DNA of 64,000 nucleotides, taken from positions 124,001-188,000 of the forward strand of contig JAJNNX010000060.1 in NCBI GenBank assembly GCA_023159155.1. Direction: 5' to 3'. The position numbers and the translations under genes are program-made. Below the pieces are notes generated by a model. The model was not told where the DNA came from, did no database searches, and was given only the letters and a program-made list of their open reading frames with translations. Shown in pieces: positions 44,627 through 55,078 of the stretch. Position 1 is the stretch's first letter, and each line of letters starts with the position of its first letter. This stretch comes from Ustulina deusta (taxonomy: Eukaryota > Ascomycota > Sordariomycetes > Xylariales > Xylariaceae).

Positions 44627-45715
44627 ATGTCTACTCTCAACCGTCCGGATCCCTACTTGGGCAAGGTTATCCCGGCGTAAGTGGATTGTCTATTGAAGTT
44701 ATCATCACCCCCGTCGCTCTATCATATATCATTCCGATAATCATCTTGGCCACGGTCCCCGATTGCGGCACAAGCGTGCTCCTCTCTTACATGACCGACA
44801 CTCATCCCGACAAGCAGTCGTACAACTAGTGTGTCCCTGTCTTCGATTGGGCGTCGTCTAAACTTAGCTATCCCCCCCTACGGACACTCTAATGAGTAAA
44901 CATTACTAACCCCATGCCACAGCTTCGAAGGCGGCATTATCACTCGCATCATCGACCATCCGCATGATAGTAGCCGGGTATTCACGTATGAGGTGACATT
45001 TCATCTTCGTCATCCGCGCATACTCGCGGTTGCGGCGCAGAAACCCCCACTTCACTTTCACCCGTACCAGGAAGAGTACATAGAGATAGTAGAGGGGCGG
45101 CTGGCCGTAGAGGTCGAGGGCGTGGAACATGTCTTAAGTCCTCGGGATGGCGAGTTCAAGCTCCAGCCCTGGTGTAATCATCGTCTGTATTCGCCTGTGG
45201 CGGACTTACAGGAACATGCCAAGGGATATGGCGACGGATGGGACGGCGAAAAGACAGTTTTCTTGCTGTCGGGGCAGGATACGGATGAGATGTTCCGTCT
45301 CGACACTGTCTTCTTCGAGAACTGGTATGCGTACCAGGATCTCATCGTCGTGAAGGGCGAGAAGATCAATCTAGTGCAGGTTATGAGTGTACGTTCTTTC
45401 TTTCTTTTTTTTTCTTTTTTTTTCTTTTTTTTTCCTGGTCGGAGCCAGGTTTTCGGCAGTTATTGACATTATATTATATAGATGTTTGATGCTGGTGGCT
45501 CATATTTATCTCTGCCAACTTGGATGCCATTCAGTCGCACGATTGCACGCGCCTTGGGTATCGTCGTTGGTCGCTGGATCGGAGGGTTACTGGGCTACCA
45601 GCCCTTTTTTGAGAAGTGGACAACGGATTGGGACCTGGCATGTCGGAAGATGCAGAAATCGGTATTTCACAGGCGATTCGCTAATCACGAGGGCGCCGAG
45701 GGGGGTAAGGTGTAA
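44627..45715 (+). CDS. Cupin-domain protein
   Basis: Four exons fit the phases: 44627..44676, 44775..44828, 44923..45388 and 45482..45715, giving about 267 residues. Exon 2 is the least certain: it is placed because ACAAG/CGTGCT and ACTA/GTGTGT ends restore frame into YNYFEGGIITRII. The cupin core is PPLHFHPYQEEYIEIVEGRL (two metal-ligand His, Gln and Glu), with the second motif around PWCNHRLYSP supplying a further His. The C-terminal exon adds a conserved-looking hydrophobic/Trp-rich part (LPTWMPFSRTIARALG). Such single-cupin proteins occur in fungal secondary-metabolite clusters as putative oxygenases or cyclases, mostly uncharacterised. The third intron holds a long T-rich tract. No signal peptide. 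Convergent with the next SDR. Confidence 0.75.
45395..45433 (+). repeat. T-rich (T9C)n tract inside cupin intron 3
   Basis: Regular TTTTTTTTTC units directly after the donor site form an unusually long polypyrimidine stretch. Confidence 0.8.
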
Positions 45716-45931
45716 GTATTCCCTGATCTTTAGTTTCAAGGCGAGATTTAAGGATGAAATCTGTAATTGTATAATCAACTGCTAGAAGAATTAACGGGAT
45801 GATAATCCCAACCCAGCGAACCTAAACCAAGACACATACATCATACATCATCGATGGATCAACCTTCATTTACATCTCTTGTATTCTCATGACGATTGCC
45901 AATTCCACCCACTGACTACAGGCATCATTCA

Positions 45932-46997
45932 CTAAGTGCAGCGATTTGGAAAACCGCCCTCGAGTGCGGTGTTCTCACTCGTGATTTTAGCCCATTCAGC
46001 CGTCTTCGCCCACAGCTTGAGCTGCTTCATCTCGTCCAAGCTCTCCGGTGAACTGGGTCCGGGTACCATGAGTCTAAAATAGCCGCACTCCCCAGCATGT
46101 TTCCGGTTCAACGCAAGATCAGCAACGTCAGCACCTGCCTCTGTCGAACTTCGCACATGAGGAACCATGAGGCGGATCACACACTGCAATGGCTGAAGAA
46201 CAAATCGCTGCATGCACGACAACATGACAGGTGTGTTCGTGCGTAACGCCCGCGAGTCGGCTATACTTCCTGGGTCGATGACCACGGCCGAGATTTTGCT
46301 GAAAGGTTTATCCTAGACAATCCGTTAGTGATATATTCTTCCCATTTCAAGCAAATACGGCGCTTACTTTCTCGAGATACCGGTTCAGGGCGTACGTCCA
46401 CAGCAGGATAGCCAACTTAGAATTCGCATAGTTCTGGAACCCACGACCACGCTTGTCTGTCTCGGGATCGGCCCTCACAAGTTTGTCTAAATCGCCAGGC
46501 AAACCTGGTGGGTATATCTCGAGACTGTTGCGTCCCGGGTAGTGGCCGTCGCTTGTGAAAAGCACGAGTCGACCCCCTTGTGGCCCGAAGCTACCTAGCA
46601 GCCGAAGGACCAGGGCGGCGTGCGAGATATGGTTCACCTGAATGGTCTTCTCGAGCCCGTCTCCAGTAAACTCCGGGCCCGCAGTCAGATTCCAATGAAA
46701 TGCGTTACAGACAATGGCCACGAGAGGCGGCAGTGTCCCCTGGACGACCTCAGTCACGATTGTGTCTGCGAATTCATGCACAGCTCGCAAGGCGGCAAGG
46801 TCAAGTCTCCGGATGAAAACTCTTGAATGTGGGAATCCGTTCGCCGTCTCGCGTAGTCTTTTCGTGTTCGGATCGGAGTCTGAGGTGTTGCGGACTGTCA
46901 AGACCAGTGTGTTGTCCGGCGCCTTGCTCAGGAGGTGCTGCACAGCATGCACGGCTATGGAGCCGTTCGCACCGGTGACGATGATTGTGCCGGCCAT
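45932..46997 (-). CDS. SDR-family reductase (3-keto-steroid-reductase-like)
   Basis: Two exons on the complement, 45932..46312 and 46368..46997, with a 55-nt intron (GTAAGC/CTAG, phase 0), giving 336 residues. The start is MAGTIIVTGANGSIA at 46997; the open frame upstream to 47150 would displace the Rossmann motif from the N-terminus. Cofactor motif TGANGSIA (residues 8-15), CNAFHWN in place of NNAG, SDGHYPG near the active Ser and the catalytic YANSK (about 194-198). The divergent NAG and long C-terminal part resemble fungal SDRs annotated as 3-keto-steroid reductase-like or WW-domain oxidoreductase-like, common in secondary-metabolite clusters. The substrate is unknown. It is convergent with the cupin gene (about 215 bp between stop codons) and could be co-regulated with it. 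Confidence 0.85.
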
Positions 46998-48387
46998 AAT
47001 ATCCGGCCACGAGGAGCGGACAGAAGCGGTGAAGGAGGAGGGGGAACGTTCCGAATAGCTAGTGCCGAATAATACGGAAACGAGCCGAGTTTTGAGGTTC
47101 AGGGACAAAGGAGCCAGTTGCCGGTTGGGAACACTGCCGAGCAAGCGCACATGCTTTCGGGGTGTACATGTGTTCGCCCTTAATCTCTATGGGAGCCACT
47201 ATACCCAGAGTGAATAATTTATACGACAAATTGGATAGAGACTGGGTCTATTGATTATGTTTGCTTAGCAACTCCGTTCTGTAAGCCCAGGTTCAAGTGG
47301 AGAGTTGTCCATACCTGAGTCACCAGACTACATATTAACCCCTATTTTCTACCAATGCAGCACATTTTGTATTGTCTTGGAAATCTTGAAGGGTGTCAGA
47401 CAGCAGTCGCATTGGATAGTGCCATAATGTCGCTACGTACGTGTGTGTAACTCAGTAGGAAGATACTTATATGCACTTTTGTCTTGGTTCACGTTAGCTG
47501 AGACTTCTAGCCCATCCTTGGATGAACACCCCCCCTTGCAGCATTTCACTAGACAGGCGAACTGCATGGAATCGGGAGTTTTAAGGTAGGATTGCCATTT
47601 TCAGGTGTCATGGGAGGTGGTTGTTAGGTGACCTCTGCAACGCCTTACCATTCGGAATACGTTAGGTAGGCAACCGACCCCTTTATAAGCATGTATTGAA
47701 CTTGTGTTCGGCAAGCTAAAGTGATGGCGAAGGAGCCTATACGTTGGAGCGCTGACATGGCAGTACAGGTGTCCTACCGTAGGCAAATGCTGATGGTGAC
47801 ATACAGGTCGATGCGTTTAAAATGAAGATGAAGCGAAGGGACGTGGGTTGGCAAAACATATATTATCAGGTGACGCTTGACCGTTATATGTCAGCCGGAC
47901 AGGTCCGCTCTCCGAAACTGCCACACCACGAGGACGGCGGTTTTATGCAGCCCGGAAGGACAAGGTATTCCGAGGTCGGCGGGGAAAATATATCTAGCGT
48001 TGGAGACGCCAAGTTTCCACGTTTATGATTTATGGCTTGCATTGCCTGGCAGCTCTTGCGATCTGTGGGGAAGAATTTTCATCATCATAAGGGCTGATGT
48101 TGTTCCTGACAGCTCTCATTTCTTTCATGTGTGTAAGTCGGTCGCAGCCGGGGCTGAATATCATTTCCAGAAGGGATCAATATAGTAGAGCGTTCTGAGG
48201 CCAAATGATACGACATGGCACCCACGTAAAAGCGTCTTGTGATAGAGCTACGCTCACAGGCCCGAGGTTGAGGGGCGCAGAGCACCTACCCGGTAGAATA
48301 AGGAACGATCTTGTTTCCGAGGCAGCCTAGTAGGACGTAAGAGAGAGAGAGAGCATCGTGAGATAAACCATAAGGCGAAAAATCAAA

Positions 48388-48465
48388 TAGCGCTGATAGG
48401 ACTCGAACCTATCCACCTCATGACCTGGCTATCCAGCATTACCTCACTCCGTGGCGGCTCGGGAG
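48388..48465 (-). other. Degenerate tRNA or tRNA-derived element
   Basis: On the minus strand GGTTCGAGTCC (48399-48409) is a perfect pol III B box within a T-arm: ATAGG and CCTAT arms with a 7-nt loop at 48396-48412. It is followed by an acceptor-like CAGCGCTA and, shortly after, a TTTTT terminator (48378-48382). The overall size to AGCCGCC (about 72 nt) is tRNA-like, but the 5' acceptor strand does not pair with the 3' strand and no good anticodon arm can be drawn. A pseudo-tRNA or SINE head is more likely than a functional tRNA. Confidence 0.4.
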
Positions 48466-48874
48466 CAGAGTAAGATAACAGGGAGGCCTTGTAGCAGGCC
48501 GTGGAGAAAACCGTAACGAAAGGTAGCTGACCGACCAGCAGATACTACCTCTAGATGCATGGTCGAACCCAGCGATTGATCGTATATCTATCTCATTGCG
48601 ATCTCTCAGAACTGTAATTGGGCGAAGTCAGACACGATGCATCGTATAGAACAAGGTGTAGCCCGGCCCTTTACCATGTGAATACCGAAGATGAGGGCCG
48701 TGTCTTATACAAGATGCATGCGTGAGAACCTAAAATGTCCATACTCGAGAACCATTCCTCGGTTCCTGTTATTTCAAGACGTCGATCGGCAATAGGCAGA
48801 TTGTAAGCTGAGAGAACGTTGACGACTCGGACTGGGTGATTTATTCGTAGGCAAAGCTGGGTGACGCCAATGCC

Positions 48875-48893
48875 TTTTTTTTTTTTTTTTTTT
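48875..48893. repeat. Poly-T run (about 19 T)
   Basis: Homopolymer in the intergenic region. Confidence 0.85.
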
Positions 48894-48957
48894 CCTTGGT
48901 TTCTCTCATGCATGTGAATGTGTAAATAACAAAACCTATCTGGATAGAACACCTAGG

Positions 48958-48981
48958 TTGGAGAGTTGGAGAGTTGGAGAG
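48958..48981. repeat. TTGGAGAG x3 tandem repeat
   Basis: Three perfect 8-bp units. Confidence 0.9.
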
Positions 48982-49535
48982 TGTTCAACCTCGTACCTAA
49001 GTAAGCAGGTGCCTTGTACATACTAAGTACCTACTTCAGCATCACGACAGGGTAGGTACTATTCTGTAGGCGCTATAGGCGTTAGTAGGTAACACTATCT
49101 GTGTAAGCTACTTAGTCTTAGTACCCAGGTAGACTCTTAGACACTGAGGCACTCGCATCTTCATTTTCGACGAGATATATGCAACAAGTCTCCTGTTGGA
49201 TGTTTGAGATGATGTAGGAGGCATTTGGGAGAAGATGCAGCGCCTACGTTGTCCATGTGACGACGGCGCATGACATCAACAATAACACGACAATTTACGT
49301 CTCGTCTTGTTGTTGGCTTGCTTGCTGGCTGGGACCATAACGAACGAATTGCCACCACCATGTGATTTGAAGCCATACGTGTACCTCCGGATTATCTAGC
49401 AGTAAGGTAATTGAACGTGACAAATGCATGCTTGCCTTGGGTACCTGGTAGAGAGCCCTGAGGTATTGAATTGGATAATGTTGAAGATTCACATGTGACT
49501 GGTAACCAATAGGAATCAAAGGTTGTTGTCCCCCT

Positions 49536-49597
49536 AGGTACTTAAGTAGGTACTTACTAAGTACTTACTTATGTAAGTAGGTAAGTACTTACTAAAG
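49536..49597. repeat. TACTTAC/GTAAGTA palindromic cluster
   Basis: Repeated GTACTTA and TAAGTAC words. GTACTTAC (49561-49568) and GTAAGTAC (49581-49588) are perfect 8-bp inverted arms; AGGTACTTAAGTAGGTACTTAC precedes them in two near-copies of AGTAGGTACTTA. Confidence 0.8.
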
Positions 49598-50084
49598 TAG
49601 GGAGCCTTAGGTAGGTAGACAGAGGGGTTGTTGCTTGCCTCTACAGGTGCTGTACAGTGGATAGGTACCTATAGTTTAGGCCCTCCAGGCACAGGTTGGC
49701 ATCTTTCAGCACCTATGACGCGGAGAATACCCAGGCATCCTCACCCATCATCATCACCCTGCCTTGCTGCGATCATGCTTATCTCCGCTTCCTCTCTTTC
49801 CCATCCACAGTAGACACAGCGGAAAACAACACGAAACCAAAGCAACCCACAACTCTCGTTCCTTGTCTTCAGTCTCTAGACCACACAGTTCAGACTAGAT
49901 AGCCTCATCGCCTCTCATTTTCCGCCATCGTCTGTGTGCGTGTTGTTCGCATATTTCGGCATCAAGCCATCTCGCCGTCCAACCACGACATCGACCCCCC
50001 GCCTCACCAATCACTCCCCTTCTCCTTGCTCAGAGCGATCCAACAAAGACACCTGCCTGCTCGTCGGCCGCCCTCCATCTAACC

Positions 50085-50105
50085 CTAGACTAGACTAGAC
50101 TAGAC
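50085..50105. repeat. CTAGA tandem repeat
   Basis: About four CTAGA units immediately after AACC in the grrA 5' region. Confidence 0.8.
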
Positions 50106-50226
50106 CAGCCCAGCCTGATCTCACGGTTCCAACTTCCGTCCCGTCTCCATCCCAGCAACCAGGAGCACCCGCAACGCCACGCCCATGCCTGGGAATCCAT
50201 CCGACCTGACCCAACATAGTTATCGC

Positions 50227-50320
50227 TGCTTTCAGTTCCAGTCTCGGTCTCGGCTCCAGTCCTAGTCTCCGTCCTAGTCTCAGTCCCAGTCTCAGTCCTC
50301 GTCCCCGTCCCAGTCCCCGG
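50227..50320 (+). repeat. Imperfect CAGTCT/CGTCCC hexamer array in grrA leader
   Basis: A ~90-bp pyrimidine-rich array of hexamers related to CAGTCC, CAGTCT and CGTCCC, ending 48 bp before the ATG. Probably in the 5' UTR. The minus strand is open here and gives a spurious long ORF with ETGTETRTE-like repeats. Confidence 0.75.
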
Positions 50321-50367
50321 CATCGTCTGCATTCCATCTGTGATTTCTCTGGCCGCTTCCCCCCAGC

Positions 50368-52828
50368 ATGGCGCGTCCTCCGGCTCCTGCGCTCGATGTC
50401 ATCGCAGCCCGTGCTTCGGCTGGCCGTGTCGCTGGCGTCGCTGGTGCGGGCGCGAGTGCCGACGCCTCTGCCACGGCTGCCTCGCATGCCAGCCAACTGC
50501 CCGTGCCCAGCGCCGCCGACGACCTCCGAGACTCGAGATCCTCGTCGTCCACCAACTCGCCCGCGCCGCCCGACAACGAAGAGTCGGATTTCTTCCTCGT
50601 CAACAACGACTCCCAGTCCTCCCTCGGCGTCGTCCCCAACCTCCAGGACATGCAGGTCACCGACCCCGACTGTCTCCCCACCGTTGCTGCCCTGCCCAGC
50701 GAGATCCTCATCAGCATCTTCTCGCGCATCAGCGAGCCCAAGGAGCTCCTCAGCTGCATGCTGACCTGCAAGCGCTGGGCCCGCAACGTCGTCGAGATCC
50801 TCTGGCACCGTCCCTCCTGCACCACCTGGGAAAAGCACTCTTCCATCTGCTCCACGCTCGGGCTCGAGCGGCCCTTCTTCACCTACACCGAGTTCATCAA
50901 GCGCCTGAACCTCGCCGCCCTCGCCGACGATGTCAACGACGGCAGCGTCACGCCCCTGGCCGTGTGTACCCGTGTCGAGCGCCTGACCTTGACCAACTGC
51001 CATGGGTTGACCGATGTAGGCCTCACACCCCTTGTTCGCAGCAGCCAACATCTGCTGGCGCTGGACATATCGGGCGACAACAGCATTACCGAGGCCTCCA
51101 TCATCGCTATTGCCGAGAACTGCCGCAAGCTGCAGGGCCTGAATGTGTCCGGCTGCATGCAGATTTCGAACGAGAGCCTGGTTCAACTAGCTGAGAGTTG
51201 CCGGTTTATCAAGCGGGTATGTTCTGGTCCATGTTCTTGTCTCCCCGTACCGGCTGCTGTAGCGCGGGTTGGCGAGAGAGTGCCACTGACTTTGTGCGTG
51301 GCGAATATATAGCTCAAGTTAAACGATTGCAATCAACTGAACGACACGGCCGTGCTGGCGTTTGCTAATAACTGTCCCAATATCCTCGAGATTGATCTTC
51401 ATCAATGTACGAACATTGGCAACGAACCGGTCTCGGCCCTTCTCGCCAAAGAGCAATCCTTGCGCGAGCTGCGACTAGCGAGCTGCGAACTTGTCGACGA
51501 CGGTGCTTTCCTTGCGCTCCCGCCCAACCGAACCTACGAAAACCTGCGCATTCTCGATCTCACCTTCTGCTCCCGTCTTACTGACCGAGCTGTTGAGAAA
51601 ATTATCGAGATAGCTCCGCGGCTGCGGAATTTGGTTCTCGCCAAGTGCAGTAACATCACTGATGTGGCCGTTCATGCCATTGCTAAATTGCAGAAGAATT
51701 TGCATTATGTACACCTCGGCCACTGCCGTCACATCACCGACGATGCTGTGAAGCGCTTAGTGCGCAACTGCAACCGCATACGATACATCGATCTGGGCTG
51801 CTGTATCAATCTGACGGACGAGTCTGTGACGCTCCTTGCTGGCCTGCCCAAGCTCAAGAGAATCGGACTCGTGAAATGTGCCAACATCACCGATAAGAGC
51901 ATTTACGCGCTAGCAACAGCAAACGATCATCGCTCACAATATCGAAACGCGGCAAATCATCCTGGGCACGACATTCGTAGCCCCAGTTTAGAACGTGTCC
52001 ATCTAAGCTACTGTACCAACTTAACGCTACCAGTAAGGATCCGTTTGCTGATTCGTGAGGACAAGATGAAAGCTGATTATTGTTGCAGAGCATCATCAAA
52101 CTCCTGAACTGCTGTCCCAAACTAACCCATTTAAGTTTGACTGGTGTGCCTGCATTCCTTCGCGATGATTTAGACAGGTTCTGTCGTGAAGCCCCTTCAG
52201 GTATGGTTTCGTAAAAATCTTGCTTTCCTCTCTGTCCCATGCTCACACTGCTGCAGACTTTACCGAACATCAGCGAGCAGTATTCTGTGTATTTTCTGGA
52301 ACGGGTGTTGTTGGTCTACGACATCATCTCAACACTAGGGAGGAGTTTGCCGAATACCGCGAAGGACGCGCCTCGCGACGACGCGCTGGAGCCGTAGCGG
52401 TGACGATTGCTGGCCAAGGGCCGGCACTGGACGTAGAAGGTTTCGCGGACGACGGCGATGGTCTTGAGGATGACGACATGGGTGATGGTAGTGACCTGAT
52501 CGATTTCAACGCCGATCTGACCAATCTGGCCCATAACCCTTTACCTCCACAGCAAACCCATCTCGATGCCGGGCTACTACTTCCAAACCAGACAAACGGT
52601 GCCAGTCTGGCAGTCCCATCCGCGACTGGCGCTATGCCAAACACGATATCCACACACCCGCATACGCCGGCCAACATGAACGAGGTGATACTAGACGGCG
52701 AGGCAACTGTCGCTGCAGGCCCCAGCACGGCCGGTTCAGGTCTGTTTGACAACTCAGCATCCCCACCTGGCCCAAGCACAGCTTCTATGCAAGCTCATGT
52801 CCATCACGAGGAGGCCCAGACACCGTAG
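50368..52828 (+). CDS. grrA: F-box/LRR protein GrrA (yeast Grr1 homologue)
   Basis: Four exons: 50368..51216, 51313..52032, 52089..52200 and 52257..52828, phases consistent, giving 750 residues. Ala/Ser-rich N-terminus, F-box at about residues 107-150 (ALPSEILISIFSRISEPKELLSCMLTCKRWA), then ~12-13 cysteine-containing leucine-rich repeats with the LxLxxCxxITDxxV pattern (e.g. LDLTFCSRLTDRAV, VHLGHCRHITDDAV, IDLGCCINLTDESV). The LRRs continue over the third exon (SIIKLLNCCPKLTHLSLTGVPAFL), then an acidic, disordered tail. It is the substrate-recognition subunit of an SCF ubiquitin ligase. In yeast Grr1 targets cyclins and glucose-sensing regulators; in Aspergillus GrrA is needed for ascospore formation. 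The start at 50368 is supported by a coherent low-complexity N-terminus and long upstream leader. Confidence 0.93.
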
Positions 52829-53732
52829 TGTTGTCCTGGCTCATTGTGATATCCTTCTTTATTGTTTCCTGCCGTGTTGGCATTCCAATCCGAATCGAGA
52901 TACCAGGCAGTACTCAGTCACTATCATGATTCATTAGCGCTATAGAACCTACAGTTTTGGGGGGTGCGTCACCACGAGAGCATGAAGGTTCATATGAGCG
53001 GCTTGCAGGTTTCGCAGCCTTATTAAATGCCTGATGGGTTGGTAAAGAGCCGAAGAGGGGTCGCCAAGCTTCGGTGGCATCCTGCGTATAGGCTTTGATG
53101 ACAGCGATCATGACGAAGTTCACATACATCAACGCTCTAGATATAGAACCTTACGTCCAAACCTTGTCAGTCTTGTACCGACACAGACGGCTCTGTTGCA
53201 TTCAGAGATGTTCAAGTGGTTACATTAAGTGCGCATCTTGGGTACGGAGACATCCCTCGATATACCGTAACTCGACATCGGAAGTTTGATGGTGAAGAAA
53301 GATGGAGGTTGAGGGAATGCAACTTCCCATAACGGGGAAAATTATCCCTTCAACGAGGTTATGGGATGAGATTTTGCAGACGAAAGGACGTGGCAGTATA
53401 TGTCTGTTTCGAGGACACATAGAATTACTACTACTAAGCGTGTTGGGGAGTGTATTTTACAGCAGCCTTGTGCTCGATAACAAAAGGGGAGGGTATTACG
53501 AACAGTGTTACGCTGTCTGGAGCATACGAATAACAACGATGAATAAAGAAGGTTATCATTCATATCCAATTATTATCCACTGTCACCAAGGCAGTGTGCC
53601 CTCGTCAGTGATGCTTTGGTGTAAGCAGAATGAACCAGCATTGTAGCACAATGTAATTCGACGTTAGTAGCACACGCCACTGAAGCACCGTAGTAGCCGT
53701 CACGTCCAATAGATAATATGCTTTCTAGGCGC
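52829..53732. other. Intergenic, no gene seen
   Basis: 3' spacer of grrA and the 3' side of the decarboxylase pseudogene. A 114-codon plus-strand ORF (53302..53646) has no recognisable family. Confidence 0.5.
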
Positions 53733-55078
53733 CTACGGTCTCACAACAGCCACCTGGCTTCTGACAGGCACGTTTTGGTTCAAGCCAATCTCAGGGAACT
53801 GGTCGATTTTGACGCCCTCCCGAAACAGTAGGCAGTGCGACGAGCCGCCGAAGTGGAACATGCCGAGCTGGTCCCCTTTGCCGACGTGCTAGCCCTGCCA
53901 CACCGTGATCTCGCACGTGCTCACCTCGTCCATGCCGACCCCGACGGCGTACAGAGAGGGGTCGGAAGCCGGGCTGGCCCTTGACCCGGAATCTGGCGCG
54001 CAGCGCGGCGTCGCGGCTCAGGTTGTACGGTGTCGATTCGCAGGCGTTGGCGATCACGTTGGCGCGGAGTTGGCAAGTGAAGAAGGCTGGCGTTTGGTTG
54101 CGTCTCTTAGTCTCTCCTGTGATGCGTGCTAGGCTTTGATATGGCGTGAAGGCTTCCGTCTGGGGGGTTGGATTGGGAACTAAAGGGGGGAGAGGGGGAC
54201 TACCCATCCCATGATGTGTACCCGTGGAGCGGCGCGTTGGCCACCGCCATGAGGTCATTCTTGCCGTGCTGCGAGAAACCAGCCAATGCTCTCTGCGGTG
54301 AGGACCTCGGCGGACGCGGGGGACTGAATACGAGGAGAGAAGTGAGACGAGGTCAGGTAAAGAAGGAAGATTGTTCGTATCATTTTGTATCCGGTCTGTG
54401 TTGAAAACTCACCTTGAGGAACTTCCCCCATTCTCGTTCAGCATCTTCTTTAACATCTTGTTGACGTCGGAGTCCAAGAAGGCTGCGTGGCCGCTAATAA
54501 TATCTTGGTTAGTATGTGTATAGTCCGATCATCTGCCTATTTATTCTTTTCGTTTCCGCTTCTCTTCCTCCCTCCCCTTTCCTTTTCGGAGCTCTTACCT
54601 CGGCGTCGCCATGACATAGTCGAAGATGGACACCATGGGCACGCCGACCATCCCGACGCCAAACGCCGTGTCGTTCCACTGTGGCGCCTGGGTGAAGATG
54701 TGGTTGAGGACGGCGAGCATGTGCCGGTAGTCTCGTATCTGTCTCTTGCCGGTCGGATCATTATAGTACGGCTTCTTCAGGGGCACCTCGTCCCACATCT
54801 GGTTGAAGTACATGAAGATGCGCGTGTTCCCCTCAATGAACTCCTTGAATTCTTGGATCACGGGGATCAGCGGCTTCGGCGGGTGCTTGTCGATATGGGC
54901 GATGTGCTTCGCCATCCAGTCGTGCTGAACCCGGTGGTCGGCTGGAAGCCAGGATCCGAGGCTTTAGGATTGATAAGATCGCTAGTTAGTCCATTGGCAT
55001 TTACTTCATTGGTGAATTCGAATTGACTGGTATGCTAACGGGATAGATGCTCTGAAGGGATATCAATCCCGTTCCCAT
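53733..55078 (-). pseudogene. Phosphatidylserine-decarboxylase-family pseudogene
   Basis: Fragments of one PSDC/PS_Dcarbxylase-type protein run collinearly on the minus strand. Exon 1 (55005..55078, MGTGLISLQSIYPV) joins over a 43-nt intron to GSWLPADHRVQHDWMAKHIAH and IQEFKEFIEGNTRIFMYFNQMW (54595..54961). HAAFLDSDVNKMLKKMLNE follows, with a 2-nt shift before WGKFLK. SPASAEVLTAESIGWF then shifts before QHGKNDLMAVANAPLHG. NACESTPYNLSRDAALRARF is intact, but the ~100 residues normally next are missing. The last part VGVGMDEVSTCEITVWQG is broken by TAG (from CAG) before HVGKGDQLGMFHFGGSSHCL, the segment around the autocatalytic Gly-Ser/Thr site. Frameshifts, a stop and an internal deletion make it non-functional. 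Paralogues of this family often occur in fungal accessory regions. Confidence 0.8.

Larger units (their letters stand above)
46998..50367. other. 3.4-kb intergenic with repeats and a tRNA-like element
   Basis: No protein gene recognised. Contains a tRNA-like element at 48.4 kb, poly-T, TTGGAGAG repeats, the densest TACCTA/TACTTAC region (48.95-49.7 kb) and, from about 49.7 kb, the long CT-rich 5' region of grrA. Confidence 0.55.

Noticed and set aside
36346..46997. Search for a PKS, NRPS, terpene cyclase or P450 core gene in the candidate cluster
   Set aside because: No such motifs or long ORFs were seen on either strand between the listed genes, so no core enzyme is claimed.
48388..48465. 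Functional tRNA gene call
   Set aside because: Acceptor 5' strand and anticodon arm cannot be paired; kept only as a tRNA-like element.
50095..51186. 363-codon minus-strand ORF
   Set aside because: Antisense to grrA exon 1 and its leader; ETGTETRTE-like repeats come from the hexamer array.
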